NCBI GenBank assembly: GCA_050010535.1
Contig: JBEKKT010000005.1
Span: 1 to 59,075 of the forward strand
Origin: JAJRAG01 sp050010535
GTDB taxonomy: Archaea; Thermoplasmatota; Thermoplasmata; Methanomassiliicoccales; JACIVX01
Reading direction: 5' to 3'
DNA: 59,075 nucleotides
The position numbers and the translations under genes were made by a program. Numbering within the stretch: the first letter of the stretch is position 1; the number at the start of each line of letters is the position of its first letter. Below the pieces are notes generated by a model. It ran no database searches and was not told where the DNA came from. It saw only the letters and a list, made by a program, of their open reading frames with translations. Positions 43,426 through 51,633 of this stretch are shown piece after piece.

Positions 43426-44700
43426 TCATCCGATGCCGTTGATTACTCTGCCCCCTAGACCTTTCGCCTTTTCGACGATCCGATTTTTACTCTCCTCCCT
43501 GCAGCCGATTGTGAGTCGCACCTCGTCCCCATAATCGATTTTCCGGATCGTTTCAGTCTCGTACAACCAAGACACGATTTTGCTCACATCAGGCACGTTT
43601 GGAAATACGAGCTCGATTTCGCATCCACTTTGAAAATGGGAAGATATTAATCCAATCAGATTATCGATGCCCTGTTTAGTGACGGCAGAAACGGGAATGA
43701 TCTCGGTGCAACCCGTCACCTCCCTTACCAGTCGAGTCTTCTCGTCTGGCTCTGAATCGAGCAGATCTATTTTATTCATGACCACAATCATTCTTGATGC
43801 GTCCACTTCAGGGAAAAGGATCTGAATGCACGCATTCATCTTTCTCATCATCTCATTCACAGAGTCTGAAGAGTCCGCCACCAACAGAACCAGGTCTGCA
43901 GAGAAGATCTCGTTCATGGTGTATTTGAAGGACTCTATCATGAAGTAAGGAAGATCTTCTAAGAATCCGATAGTGTCGGTCAAGAGTATATTGTTATGTC
44001 TGCCCTCGATTCTCCTTGTTCTAGCCGATAAGGTCGAGAACATCTTATCATCGACGGGGGCGGTATCATCAGATAGAGCATTAAGAAGTGACGACTTCCC
44101 GGCGTTTGTATACCCAGCGAAGCAGACTAGATTGAATCCCTTCCTCTTTCTCTGCTTTCTTCTCTGTTCCAACCCTCTGTCGAGCCTGGACAACTCACCA
44201 TCAATGACGCTCATACGCTTCTTTATTAGATCGTAATAAACGTCAACGGCATATCCTCCTCCCGCGAGGAACCCAGGATGCTCCCCGGCCTTCGCGTTAT
44301 GAGTCCACTCCCTAAGAAATGGAATCTCATATTTTAGAGTGGCGCGCTCGACCTGCAACATCGATTCGGCGGTATTCGCTCTCTCTTTGAATATATTCAG
44401 AACCAGTCCGACTCTATCTATACATTCGATTCTGAGGGTCCTCTCAAGATTGAAGTGCTGTGACGGTTTCAAATCTCCGTTAAAAAGAAGAGCGTCTGCA
44501 TGACGTTTTTTCAGAGCTTCCTGAATGTCGTTGATTTTTCCCTTGCCCACGAAGGTAGACGGATCAGGGGACGCCTTTCTTTGGATTATTTCATATAGAA
44601 CTTCGAAGTCTGCCGAGTCTGCTAAGTCTTCGATTTCCTTAGTATGATCATCCAGACTTACTATTACCACACTTTTTCTCTTTCTCACAATCCCCCTCAC
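43426..44700 (-). CDS. hflX: GTPase HflX
   Basis: A 424-residue HflX with the N-terminal domain (PDPSTFVGKGKINDIQEAL) and the loop GLVLNIFKERANTAESMLQ. A coiled region LSRLDRGLEQRRKQRKRKG precedes the G domain: GYTNAGKSS (G1), FSTLSARTRR, DTIGFLEDLP (G3) and MNKIDLL (G4). HflX binds the 50S subunit and splits or rescues stalled ribosomes. The start overlaps the stop of the PPC-domain gene (GTGA). A second GTG four codons later is also possible. The pair lies between ORB-like elements and next to orc1, so it may lie within an origin region. Confidence 0.93.
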   Translation of the reverse strand: MRGIVRKRKSVVIVSLDDHTKEIEDLADSADFEVLYEIIQRKASPDPSTFVGKGKINDIQEALKKRHADALLFNGDLKPSQHFNLERTLRIECIDRVGLVLNIFKERANTAESMLQVERATLKYEIPFLREWTHNAKAGEHPGFLAGGGYAVDVYYDLIKKRMSVIDGELSRLDRGLEQRRKQRKRKGFNLVCFAGYTNAGKSSLLNALSDDTAPVDDKMFSTLSARTRRIEGRHNNILLTDTIGFLEDLPYFMIESFKYTMNEIFSADLVLLVADSSDSVNEMMRKMNACIQILFPEVDASRMIVVMNKIDLLDSEPDEKTRLVREVTGCTEIIPVSAVTKQGIDNLIGLISSHFQSGCEIELVFPNVPDVSKIVSWLYETETIRKIDYGDEVRLTIGCREESKNRIVEKAKGLGGRVINGIG

Positions 44701-45116
44701 TTGATATCTAATTCGTAGTACCCTGTAACAGGGTTCAGCTTCCTGCCAAGCTCAATGCTCTGAAACTTTCTTATTAGCACCTCAACGAGCACGTTCGCCG
44801 TGCCCTCGAACAAGTGCCCTCCAACGACGTTGAATTCCTTGCTTGACAGAGAGCAGTGGAGATGAATTGGGACTTCAGTGTCTAATGTTACGGATCCCGA
44901 GAGCGAAATCAGTTCATGAGGTTCCTCGAAATACCTCTTTATGTAGTTCTTACCCGTGAAGTAGCCAAGTGTGAACTGTCTCAGTATTCCAATACCACCA
45001 TATACCCAACCAAATCTCACTTCATGCTGCCTGCAAGCGTCTATCAAACTCTTGTGGACGTCCTCGCCGTCCACAAGCTTGACGACTAACACGTCCCCAT
45101 CGTTGCGGTGAAGCAC
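44697..45116 (-). CDS. PPC-domain (DUF296) DNA-binding-like protein
   Basis: A 139-residue single-domain protein matching the PPC/DUF296 family: GEDVHKSLIDACRQHEVRFGWV at the start, GGIGILRQFTLGYF, ISLSGSVTLDTEVPIHLHCSLS with the conserved His residues, and GGHLFEGTANVLVEVLI. Plant AT-hook versions bind AT-rich DNA; free-standing prokaryotic forms are of unclear function and may bind a metal. It starts with GTG 45116 and overlaps hflX by four bases. A 7-bp inverted repeat at 45152-45172 lies 36 bases upstream and could be its operator. Confidence 0.85.
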   Translation of the reverse strand: MLHRNDGDVLVVKLVDGEDVHKSLIDACRQHEVRFGWVYGGIGILRQFTLGYFTGKNYIKRYFEEPHELISLSGSVTLDTEVPIHLHCSLSSKEFNVVGGHLFEGTANVLVEVLIRKFQSIELGRKLNPVTGYYELDIK

Positions 45117-45151
45117 GGAAACACCGGAAACGTCAATCGATGCATTAAGTT

Positions 45152-45172
45152 ATCTATCTTATGTAGATAGAT
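45152..45172. promoter_or_regulatory. Inverted repeat upstream of the PPC - hflX unit
   Basis: ATCTATC, seven bases, GATAGAT: a 7-bp perfect inverted repeat, in an AT-rich stretch 36 bases before the PPC start codon. It may be an operator, or part of an origin unwinding element. Confidence 0.35.
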
Positions 45173-45242
45173 TGAACAACCAGGGCTACGCAATGCAAAT
45201 TCAGAAACGGTCGTACCGAAACGAGACAACCGTCCCCCAGCC

Positions 45243-45270
45243 CTTTCCATAAGAAATGCAGGGTTGGGAG
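45243..45270 (+). promoter_or_regulatory. ORB-like element 1 upstream of orc1
   Basis: The sequence TTTCCATAAGAAATGCAGGG, then TTGGGAG, matches the copy at 45406-45433 at 23 of 28 positions. Both have the TTTCCA-nn-GAAA-nn-AGGG-TGGGAG pattern of an ORB. It also forms a hairpin with CCCAGCCCT just before it (one G-U pair). Confidence 0.55.
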
Positions 45271-45405
45271 TCTGTTTCCGGTCAACCTGCTGGCGTGGGG
45301 AAGCGCTACGCGTCAGCAAGGTGCGAGATAGAATCTCTACGATAAAAGTAAAGTTCATGTAATCGTGTGCGCTTTTCAATCTGCACCGTGCAAAGGCAGG
45401 GTTGA

Positions 45406-45433
45406 GTTTCCACTAGAAATGAAGGGGTGGGAG
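45406..45433 (+). promoter_or_regulatory. ORB-like element 2 upstream of orc1
   Basis: GTTTCCACTAGAAATGAAGG, then GGTGGGAG. It is in the same orientation as element 1, and opposite to the one at 43311-43333. It lies 42 bases before the proposed orc1 start, so it may also serve autoregulation. Confidence 0.55.
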
Positions 45434-45474
45434 GGCCGCAACTTTCCCCCCTCCAGCTAATGGGGGGAGATCAT

Positions 45475-46710
45475 TTGGAAGATAACATCTTCAAACAATA
45501 TCTCAAATCCAAGCAGCTTTTTCGAAGAAATCGAGAGATCTTGAGGCCCTCGTACATACCAGACGAGTTACCTCACAGACAGCAGCAGATTGGCCAGCTG
45601 GCCTCCGTTCTTGTTACGGCGTTGAAGGGTGAGAGGCCGTCCAACATACTCATTTTCGGGAAGACCGGCACTGGAAAGACGGCGTCAGTCAAGTACCTCG
45701 GAAACGAGATCAAGAAGGCCGACTCCGAGCTGAACAAAGTCTCTTACATATACATGAACTGCGAGATCGTTGACACTCAGTACGGAGTATTGCAGAACAT
45801 TGGGAATACGCTCATCGACGATTTTAACGAGAGGATACCATTCACGGGCTGGAGCACGGAAAGGGTCTACAACATATTGAGGGACAAGATCGACGAGGAG
45901 AAGAAGGTCTTCATTGTCGTCCTGGACGAGATAGACAAGCTCGTCTACAAGAGCGGCGACGACATCCTGTATCACTTGTCCAAGATCAACGACGACCTGC
46001 AGAACGCTAGGGTCTCGTTAATCGGGATCTCGAACGACCTAAAGTTCACGGAGTTCCTTGATCCGAGGGTAAAGAGCAGACTTGGCGAGGAGAAAATGGT
46101 TTTCCCACCTTACAATGCCGAGCAACTGAAAGACATCCTTTCCCAGCGTGCCGTCCTCGCGTTCGACGACGGCGTAGTGGAGGAAAGCGTCATACCGCTG
46201 TGCTCCGCTTTCGCCGCTCAAGAGCACGGGGACGCCAGGAGGGCGCTCGACTTGCTCAGGGTCGCGGCCGAGATAGCGGAAAGGAACTACGACGACAAGA
46301 TCACAGAAGCGCACGTACACAAGGCGAAGAACAAGATAGAACTGGACTGCGTCACCGAGACAGTGAAGACGTTGCCGACCCAGTCTAAGCTTGTGCTCAT
46401 GAGCGTCATACTCAACGAGGAGAAAGACAACGGTCGGCTGACCACTGGAGACGTATACGGAACGTACCGTGAGCTGAGTCACGTCGTGGGCGTCAGCATG
46501 CTAACGCAGAGACGGGTCACAGACCTCATCTCAGAGCTTGATATGCTCGGGATCATCCGCGCTAGGGTGAAGTCCTTCGGAAGAGGGGGCAGAACGAAGG
46601 AGATCGAATCCAGCGTCCCGCTTCTCGAGACCAAGAGGGTCTTAGAAGAGGATGAGATGATGCACGGGCTGAAGAACTACAAGCCGAAGACGCAGACGAC
46701 GCTGATGTAG
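45475..46710 (+). CDS. orc1: Orc1/Cdc6 replication initiator
   Basis: An AAA+ initiator of about 411 residues. Walker A is IFGKTGTGKTASV, Walker B VVLDEIDKL, sensor 1 LIGISNDLKF, followed by RVKSRLGEE and a C-terminal winged helix (about from VTETVKTLPTQSKL). It binds ORB elements and loads MCM. The N terminus NIFKQYLKSKQLFRRNREIL and IPDELPHRQQQI are family marks. TTG 45475 is preferred because GGGGGGAGATCAT stands right before it as a Shine-Dalgarno; ATG 45460 or GTG 45427 are in frame upstream. Its own upstream region bears two ORB-like sites. It converges with the signal peptidase gene, two bases apart. Confidence 0.93.
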   Translation: MEDNIFKQYLKSKQLFRRNREILRPSYIPDELPHRQQQIGQLASVLVTALKGERPSNILIFGKTGTGKTASVKYLGNEIKKADSELNKVSYIYMNCEIVDTQYGVLQNIGNTLIDDFNERIPFTGWSTERVYNILRDKIDEEKKVFIVVLDEIDKLVYKSGDDILYHLSKINDDLQNARVSLIGISNDLKFTEFLDPRVKSRLGEEKMVFPPYNAEQLKDILSQRAVLAFDDGVVEESVIPLCSAFAAQEHGDARRALDLLRVAAEIAERNYDDKITEAHVHKAKNKIELDCVTETVKTLPTQSKLVLMSVILNEEKDNGRLTTGDVYGTYRELSHVVGVSMLTQRRVTDLISELDMLGIIRARVKSFGRGGRTKEIESSVPLLETKRVLEEDEMMHGLKNYKPKTQTTLM

Positions 46711-46712
46711 GC

Positions 46713-47732
46713 CTACTTGGCCTTTGCCTTCCTATCCTGCTCTGTTTGACTCTGTTTCGAAGGGGCGGCCTCCTGTCGAGGCTTCTTATCCGCCTCCTTC
46801 GTTTTCCTGTCTTCCGGTTTGGGACGCAGCTGCTTGAGACTCAGTTTCTTCGTCCAGCCGAATATCTCGATCCCGCGCCTCTTCAGCAGGATGTTACTCA
46901 TGTCCAGCGCGATCGGAAGGGCAATGATGAGAACAATCGTGATGACCAGATCCGTGATGCTGTTCTGCGGGACGTACTGCGGAAGCCCCCCGGTCGCCCA
47001 GAGCTTCACGAGGCCGAACCAAGGCAACTCGCCTCTCGCCTTCCCGATAAGCCACTCGTCTCTTATCGGTTCCCTGCAGATTGAGAGCTGGTCGTAGTAG
47101 CCGAGCAGAGCGGTCCCGTTGCTCTGCACGTTGTGGTCCCCCATTGTTATGAGCCCGCCATGTGGATGCAACCCCCTCGACGAGAAGTACCCCAGCATGC
47201 TAGACAGGTCCAATCGCATGGTGACTTGAAGGTAGCCGATATCGTGGATTTCCACGATGCCGTTGAGGTTCCAGCAAGTCTTTGCGGGCGCGCCCTGCAC
47301 CTGCCACTGGTCGTCCGGCAAGTAGGCGAGGGAAGGTATGTCGAATCCGTGGCCGGTCTCGTTGTAGATGATTTCGCATATGGCGCGGTGTATTATCGGG
47401 GTCGATCCATACTGGCCGTACTTCGCGTAGATTACGACATCCCCATATTCGCCGTACGTCTTGTGCCCGTTCCCAACACCTTCGAGGTAAGTCACGACGT
47501 TCTGGCTTCCCCCAACCTTCTGGACGATTACGATATCTCCAGTGTCGATAGTCCCGATCGAGCTCTGAGTGTCGCTGTGCTGCATGCTGTCCGATTCCAC
47601 CACGACAATAGGGGGCCAAAGGCCGCTGTACGCGAAGAGGGCGACAAAAATCAGGACGATGATTAGACCGACAGCAAAGAACCCCTTCAGTATGGAGAGA
47701 TAGCCTTTCTTCCTGGGCTCTTCATCGGGCAC
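46713..47732 (-). CDS. sec11: Type I signal peptidase (S26B, archaeal/ER type)
   Basis: A 339-residue membrane peptidase. A transmembrane helix (about 15-38) is followed by VVVESDSMQ with the catalytic serine (49), IIHRAI with histidine 115 in place of the bacterial lysine, and ITMGDHN with aspartate 199. This Ser-His-Asp set is that of the archaeal and ER enzyme. A second helix lies near 265-285, and a Lys/Glu-rich tail follows. An insert of about 60 residues between the His and Asp motifs is longer than in small archaeal homologues. It cuts signal peptides off secreted proteins. Confidence 0.88.
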   Translation of the reverse strand: MPDEEPRKKGYLSILKGFFAVGLIIVLIFVALFAYSGLWPPIVVVESDSMQHSDTQSSIGTIDTGDIVIVQKVGGSQNVVTYLEGVGNGHKTYGEYGDVVIYAKYGQYGSTPIIHRAICEIIYNETGHGFDIPSLAYLPDDQWQVQGAPAKTCWNLNGIVEIHDIGYLQVTMRLDLSSMLGYFSSRGLHPHGGLITMGDHNVQSNGTALLGYYDQLSICREPIRDEWLIGKARGELPWFGLVKLWATGGLPQYVPQNSITDLVITIVLIIALPIALDMSNILLKRRGIEIFGWTKKLSLKQLRPKPEDRKTKEADKKPRQEAAPSKQSQTEQDRKAKAK

Positions 47733-47855
47733 GCGTCTTTCAATGACTTTTCATTATAAATAGGTATGCTGGCGCGGTCTAAATCATCATCAGAAGGAAC
47801 GACTTTGGGTCGATGAAAAAGTGGATATATGCCCTCGGGGGTTCGAGATAGGAAC

Positions 47856-48302
47856 ATGTACAGACCTGACAACGACACCTACTTCGTGAGGATGGCCGAA
47901 CTCGTGGCCACACGATCCACCTGCTTGAGACGACAAGTCGGAGCCGTCGTGGTCAAGGAGAAGAGGGTTCTAACCACTGGCTATAATGGAGCCCCGAAGG
48001 GACTCAAGCACTGCGGGGAGGTGGGTTGCGTCAGGGAACAGAACCACGTCGAATCAGGGACCAGGCACGAGCTCTGCCGGGGGGTCCACGCCGAGCAGAA
48101 CGCGGTCATACAGGCTGCATACTTCGGGGTCAGCATTAAAGATGCTGTGGTTTACACGACGAACTTCCCTTGTGTGATGTGCGCGAAGATCCTGGTGAAT
48201 GCGGGTATACGTGAGGTTGTCTACAAGGATGAATACATCGATGAACTCTCGAGAGACATTTTGAACGAGAGCAAGGTCTCCGTAAGACGCTATCTCGAGT
48301 GA
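47856..48302 (+). CDS. dCMP deaminase family zinc enzyme
   Basis: A 148-residue cytidine-deaminase-fold protein. The zinc ligands are in GVHAEQNAVIQAA and NFPCVMCAKIL. TGYNGAPKGLKHC is the typical substrate loop of deoxycytidylate deaminases, and CVREQNH follows. It would turn dCMP into dUMP for dTMP synthesis. The frame is open from 47829, but ATG 47856 fits: TATA-like GATATATG at 47824-47831 lies about 27 bases ahead, giving a leaderless mRNA. The gene is divergent from the signal peptidase and precedes the ATP synthase operon. Confidence 0.88.
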   Translation: MYRPDNDTYFVRMAELVATRSTCLRRQVGAVVVKEKRVLTTGYNGAPKGLKHCGEVGCVREQNHVESGTRHELCRGVHAEQNAVIQAAYFGVSIKDAVVYTTNFPCVMCAKILVNAGIREVVYKDEYIDELSRDILNESKVSVRRYLE

Positions 48303-48453
48303 GGACCCGGCGACGGACGAACGCTTCAACGCGATAGGCGATACAAAACGTGCGGATGAACGAGAAATGCGAAAATACGGAACATAGTCCTACTCTCTTG
48401 CAGTTTTCGTGCTGCACCTTCTGGCAAACTACGAAAGCGGAGCGATTAACCAA

Positions 48454-48500
48454 TATTATATTATATGTCAAGGCTGTTCCCCACTCGCTATCCGGGGGGA
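48454..48500 (+). promoter_or_regulatory. Promoter and leader of the ATP synthase operon
   Basis: A long TATA-like run, CAATATTATATTATATG (48454-48470), precedes the ATP synthase genes. The transcript would begin near 48488. GGGGGG at 48494-48499 is the only ribosome-binding-like sequence before subunit H. Confidence 0.5.
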
Positions 48501-48505
48501 TTCTT

Positions 48506-48850
48506 GTAAGCAGGGACGAGACACTTCTTCAGGTCAAACGTGCCGAGGAAGAGGCTGAGCAGATCATCAAGGAAGCTCGGGAGAGCCAGAGAGCAGCCGT
48601 CGTTGCAGCCCGAAAGCAAGCGATGAGAGTGATGCAAGAGGCGGACGAGAAGCTCAGGGCCGAGTTCGACTCTGCCGTTTCTAAGGAGAGGATGAAAGTG
48701 GCATCTCAGAGGGAGACTATTCTCAGCAGAGGCAGAGACGAGGCCCTCAGGATGAAAGTCCAGGCTACAGATAGGGCGAACAAGGTAAAGAATCACCTCA
48801 AAGACAGCTTTGCGAGGACGTTGGATGCTACTCCCAGAACAAATGGCTAG
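48506..48850 (+). CDS. atpH: A-type ATP synthase subunit H, non-standard start
   Basis: About 114 residues of charged coiled coil (VSRDETLLQVKRAEEEAEQ, ending FARTLDATPRTNG), the peripheral stalk subunit H that pairs with E. Homologues begin MSRDE- or similar. Here the matching codon is GTA (48506), with GGGGGG five bases before it. In this frame no ATG, GTG or TTG occurs between the promoter and a methionine deep inside the protein (near residue 44). Either GTA or the nearby ATT (48500) is the real start, or one base is wrong. Its end overlaps subunit I by 26 bases. It is first in the operon H-I-K-E-C-F-A-B-D. Confidence 0.75.
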   Translation, partial: VSRDETLLQVKRAEEEAEQIIKEARESQRAAVVAARKQAMRVMQEADEKLRAEFDSAVSKERMKVASQRETILSRGRDEALRMKVQATDRANKVKNHLKDSFARTLDATPRTNG

Positions 48851-50822
48851 GGTCCTCATCATAGGCTCTAAGGGCCTTCTTGAAAAGACCGTCGATGTCC
48901 TTTACGAACTCCGGACGGTCCATTTGGTCGACTTCCCTCCGGATTTGGAGGGATTCACTCTGGGCTCACCTCTGCCAGCCGCTTCGGAGGCATCTGGGAA
49001 GTTGCTCAAGCTGAGAGCAGTGGAGAAGGACCTCGAGATCAAGGAACCGAAGGTACCGGAACCCGTTGCCGCGGAGCGTATCAGGAAGGAGATCGACAAG
49101 GCGATAGCCTCCTTTGAGGTCGAGATAGCGGACTTCGTCGGGTCCAAGGCGAAGATCCAGCAGCGACTGAGCGAGTTTGACCAGCAAAAGAGGGACCTAC
49201 AACCTTTCGCTTCTCTTCCTCTCGATCTTGAGATGTATCGCGATTACAGGAACGTTACGGTCTTTGTTGGCAGTGTTCGATCGAACCCTGAGGAGGTGCT
49301 CCGGGAGTCCCTTGATCAGTTCGAGCTATTCGTGGGGGACGAGGGTAAGTTCGTCGCACTATTCGTGCCGCGCTCCGACGGGGAGGAAGCCCAGCGGATC
49401 CTCGTGCAGCACGGATTCAGCGAGGTGAACCTTCCCCAGGGCATAGGAAGACCTGAGGCCATGCTGAGGGAGATTGACAAGGAGGAAACGATTTTAAGGA
49501 AGGGCCTCGAGGAAGTTCAGGAGAAATTGGGAAAGCTCAGGGAGAAGCACGCCGCCTTCGTACTCGCGTCGGAAGAGGAGCTGAGCATCACCGTGGAGAA
49601 GGCGGAAACGCCTCTGAGGACCGGGGCCACCGCCCACTCCTTCGTGATCGATGCCTGGGTTCCCTCCAAGAGTCTCGATCATCTGAAGAACACGTTCAAG
49701 GCGAAAGTGGGGGATGGTGTCTACATCGAATTGCTTGAAGCAAAGGACAGGAAAGACGTCGAGGAAGGGAAGGAGGCCACCTCGGAAGAAATCCCGACGA
49801 AGGTCTCGAACCCGCGTCCCGCCAACCTTTTCGAATATATGGTAGAACTGATTTCAACCCCTCGGTACAATGAGATCGACCCCGCTTTGGTCATCTCCAT
49901 ATTCTTCCCGATATTCTTCGGGCTGATGGTTGGTGACGTCGGTTACGGCATCCCCTTCGTCATCCTCGGCTATCTAGGGTTAAAGAGATGCAAGAGCGAC
50001 GAGTGGCGAACGATTGCGACCGCGTTGTTCTTCGGCGGCGTGTTCACCCTAATTTTCGGCTTCTTCTTATTCGGGGAAGCGCTCGGCATGCACTTTGCGC
50101 CAAGCCCCTATGGAGAGATCACTTGGTCCAGCTTGCTCGGAATCAATTTGCCCCATAACATCGACCTAGGGCTATTCTCGATCCCGATAGGGGTGTTCAG
50201 CAAGCTCCACGATGTCAAAATCCTCCTTTACATCAGCGTTTGGATCGGCATAGTTCACTTGTTCGTCGCGTTCGGCCTCGGTTTCGTCAATGTCGCGATG
50301 AGGCGCGGGCTGAAGCACGCATTCTTCGAGAAGGTCAGCTGGATCCTGATACTCACAGGGGGTGTGCTCCTCTTGGTGCTCATGATCGATGTGCTCATAC
50401 TGGGGAAGTCCCTGATATTGACCGACGTCAGGATGTTGGCTGGAGCGGGCCTTCTGGTCGTCGGAATGGCAATAGCCCTGAAGGGAGAAGGAGCGAAGGT
50501 CATGCTCGAATTGCCGGGGCTGATGAGCAACTTGATCTCCTACACTCGTCTCACTGCCATCGGTATGTCAAAGGCAGGTCTCGCCCTAGCTTTCAACTCC
50601 ATCTCGATAGGTATGATCGCACCGGGAGGCGGGATCATGATCGTTTTGGCGCTCTTGGTCTTCATCGTGGGGCATTTGATGATTTTCATTCTCGCAATCA
50701 TATCGGCGGGACTGCAAGGACTTAGGTTGCAGTACGTCGAGTTCTTCATGAAGTTCTATGAAGGCGGTGGATTGAAGTTCAATCCGCTGAAGGTCAGGAG
50801 AAAGTATACGACGGAGGTGTGA
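48825..50822 (+). CDS. atpI: A-type ATP synthase subunit I (a)
   Basis: A 665-residue membrane subunit. The N-terminal half is soluble with coiled coils (LEEVQEKLGKLREKHAAF). The C-terminal half has seven or eight transmembrane helices and includes PRYNEIDPALVISIFFPIFF, GLMVGDVGYGIPF, and SNLISYTRLTAIGMSKAGLA, which contains the conserved arginine. It forms the stator half-channel for ions facing the K ring. ATG 48825 is used (MLLPEQMARVLIIGSK), with GAGGACG ahead; ATG 48843 would be shorter. It overlaps subunit H, and its stop region carries the GGAGGTG that serves subunit K. Confidence 0.92.
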   Translation: MLLPEQMARVLIIGSKGLLEKTVDVLYELRTVHLVDFPPDLEGFTLGSPLPAASEASGKLLKLRAVEKDLEIKEPKVPEPVAAERIRKEIDKAIASFEVEIADFVGSKAKIQQRLSEFDQQKRDLQPFASLPLDLEMYRDYRNVTVFVGSVRSNPEEVLRESLDQFELFVGDEGKFVALFVPRSDGEEAQRILVQHGFSEVNLPQGIGRPEAMLREIDKEETILRKGLEEVQEKLGKLREKHAAFVLASEEELSITVEKAETPLRTGATAHSFVIDAWVPSKSLDHLKNTFKAKVGDGVYIELLEAKDRKDVEEGKEATSEEIPTKVSNPRPANLFEYMVELISTPRYNEIDPALVISIFFPIFFGLMVGDVGYGIPFVILGYLGLKRCKSDEWRTIATALFFGGVFTLIFGFFLFGEALGMHFAPSPYGEITWSSLLGINLPHNIDLGLFSIPIGVFSKLHDVKILLYISVWIGIVHLFVAFGLGFVNVAMRRGLKHAFFEKVSWILILTGGVLLLVLMIDVLILGKSLILTDVRMLAGAGLLVVGMAIALKGEGAKVMLELPGLMSNLISYTRLTAIGMSKAGLALAFNSISIGMIAPGGGIMIVLALLVFIVGHLMIFILAIISAGLQGLRLQYVEFFMKFYEGGGLKFNPLKVRRKYTTEV

Positions 50823-50827
50823 AAGAA

Positions 50828-51049
50828 ATGGCCTTAGAGGCAGGTCTGATAGCCGTTGGAGCAGGAATCGCAGTGGGTCTGGCCGGACTCGGAGCAGGTC
50901 TCGCTGAAGGACCGGTCGGCGCAGCCGCGGTTGGTGCCATGGCCGAGAACGAGAAGCTGTTCGGTAAGGGCTTGGTGTTGATGGTCATTCCCGAGACCAT
51001 CGTCATCTTCGGTCTTGTCATGGCGATTCTGCTCTGGCTGAAGATATGA
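50828..51049 (+). CDS. atpK: A-type ATP synthase subunit K (c-ring proteolipid)
   Basis: A 73-residue proteolipid with two transmembrane helices: LIAVGAGIAVGLAGLGAGLA and LVLMVIPETIVIFGLVMAIL. The glutamate in PETIVIF carries the ion. A single hairpin of about 8 kDa is the basic archaeal and bacterial size, unlike the double or triple forms of some methanogens. ATG 50828 follows GGAGGTG (50813-50819) with eight bases between. A GTG three codons earlier is a weaker start. Confidence 0.92.
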   Translation: MALEAGLIAVGAGIAVGLAGLGAGLAEGPVGAAAVGAMAENEKLFGKGLVLMVIPETIVIFGLVMAILLWLKI

Positions 51050-51071
51050 ATAGGAATCGAGGTGCCGGTTC

Positions 51072-51629
51072 ATGGCGCTCGACAAGGTGATCAAGGACAT
51101 CCTGGACAGTGCCAGGATGGAAGCGAACAAGCTCGGTGAGGACGCCGAAAGAGAAAGGACGGCCATCCTCAGGGCAGCGGATGAAGAGGTCGCGAAGAAG
51201 CGGAGGTTGAAGGAAAGGGAGCTCCAGGAGGCGCTTCGTCGGTTGACCCGGCAGGAGATTTCCAGTGCGGAACTGGAAGCGAAGAGGATAGTCCTGAACG
51301 CGAAGAAGGAAGTCCTAGGTAGAGTCTTCGAGGAGACGCTGCGGGAGATTGAGTCGATGGAGCCTAAGAAGAAGGCCGAGATCTACTGCAAGGTTTATTC
51401 CAGCGCGAAAAGCTTAGTCCAGGGACCGAAGGTGTTGTGCCCCCGCGGGGAATCGAAGCTCCTATCTGGCTGTGCCGAGCCGGGAAGAGTCATCGAGAGC
51501 GACATGGAATCGGGACTGATACTAGAGACTGAAGATGGAACGATTCGCCTGGACTACAGGTTCAGGAGCATTCTAGAAGGGATCTGGGAGAGAGAGCTGA
51601 AAAACGTTTCGAACATGCTCTTCGGGTGA
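51072..51629 (+). CDS. atpE: A-type ATP synthase subunit E
   Basis: A 185-residue peripheral stalk subunit. The N-terminal half is a charged helix (EANKLGEDAERERTAIL, then KKRRLKERELQEALRRL), and the C-terminal globular domain has LLSGCAEPGRVIESD and a last strand GTIRLDYRFRSILEGIWER, as in the family. It pairs with H to link A1 to the stator. The ATG at 51072 follows GAGGTGCC. It sits between K and C in the standard order. Confidence 0.9.
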   Translation: MALDKVIKDILDSARMEANKLGEDAERERTAILRAADEEVAKKRRLKERELQEALRRLTRQEISSAELEAKRIVLNAKKEVLGRVFEETLREIESMEPKKKAEIYCKVYSSAKSLVQGPKVLCPRGESKLLSGCAEPGRVIESDMESGLILETEDGTIRLDYRFRSILEGIWERELKNVSNMLFG

Positions 51630-51633
51630 ACGA

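Larger units (their letters stand above)
45117..45474. other. oriC: Candidate replication origin region between PPC - hflX and orc1
   Basis: A 358-base gene-free segment. It holds two ORB-like elements (45243-45270 and 45406-45433), an AT-rich stretch near 45140-45180 with a 7-bp inverted repeat, an imperfect inverted repeat (45286-45296 with 45308-45321), and C6/G6 runs close to the orc1 start (45445-45467). Together with the canonical ORB at 43311-43333 and the neighbouring orc1 gene this is the layout of an archaeal origin. It is inferred from sequence pattern only; no skew was computed. Confidence 0.55.

Noticed and set aside
45243..45330. Hairpins in the orc1 upstream region as RNase P, SRP or guide RNA
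   Set aside because: No signature sequence of these RNAs was found; ORB similarity explains the repeated parts better.
45086..45379. 97-codon open frame across the PPC upstream region
   Set aside because: It runs through the ORB-like element and has no recognisable domain.
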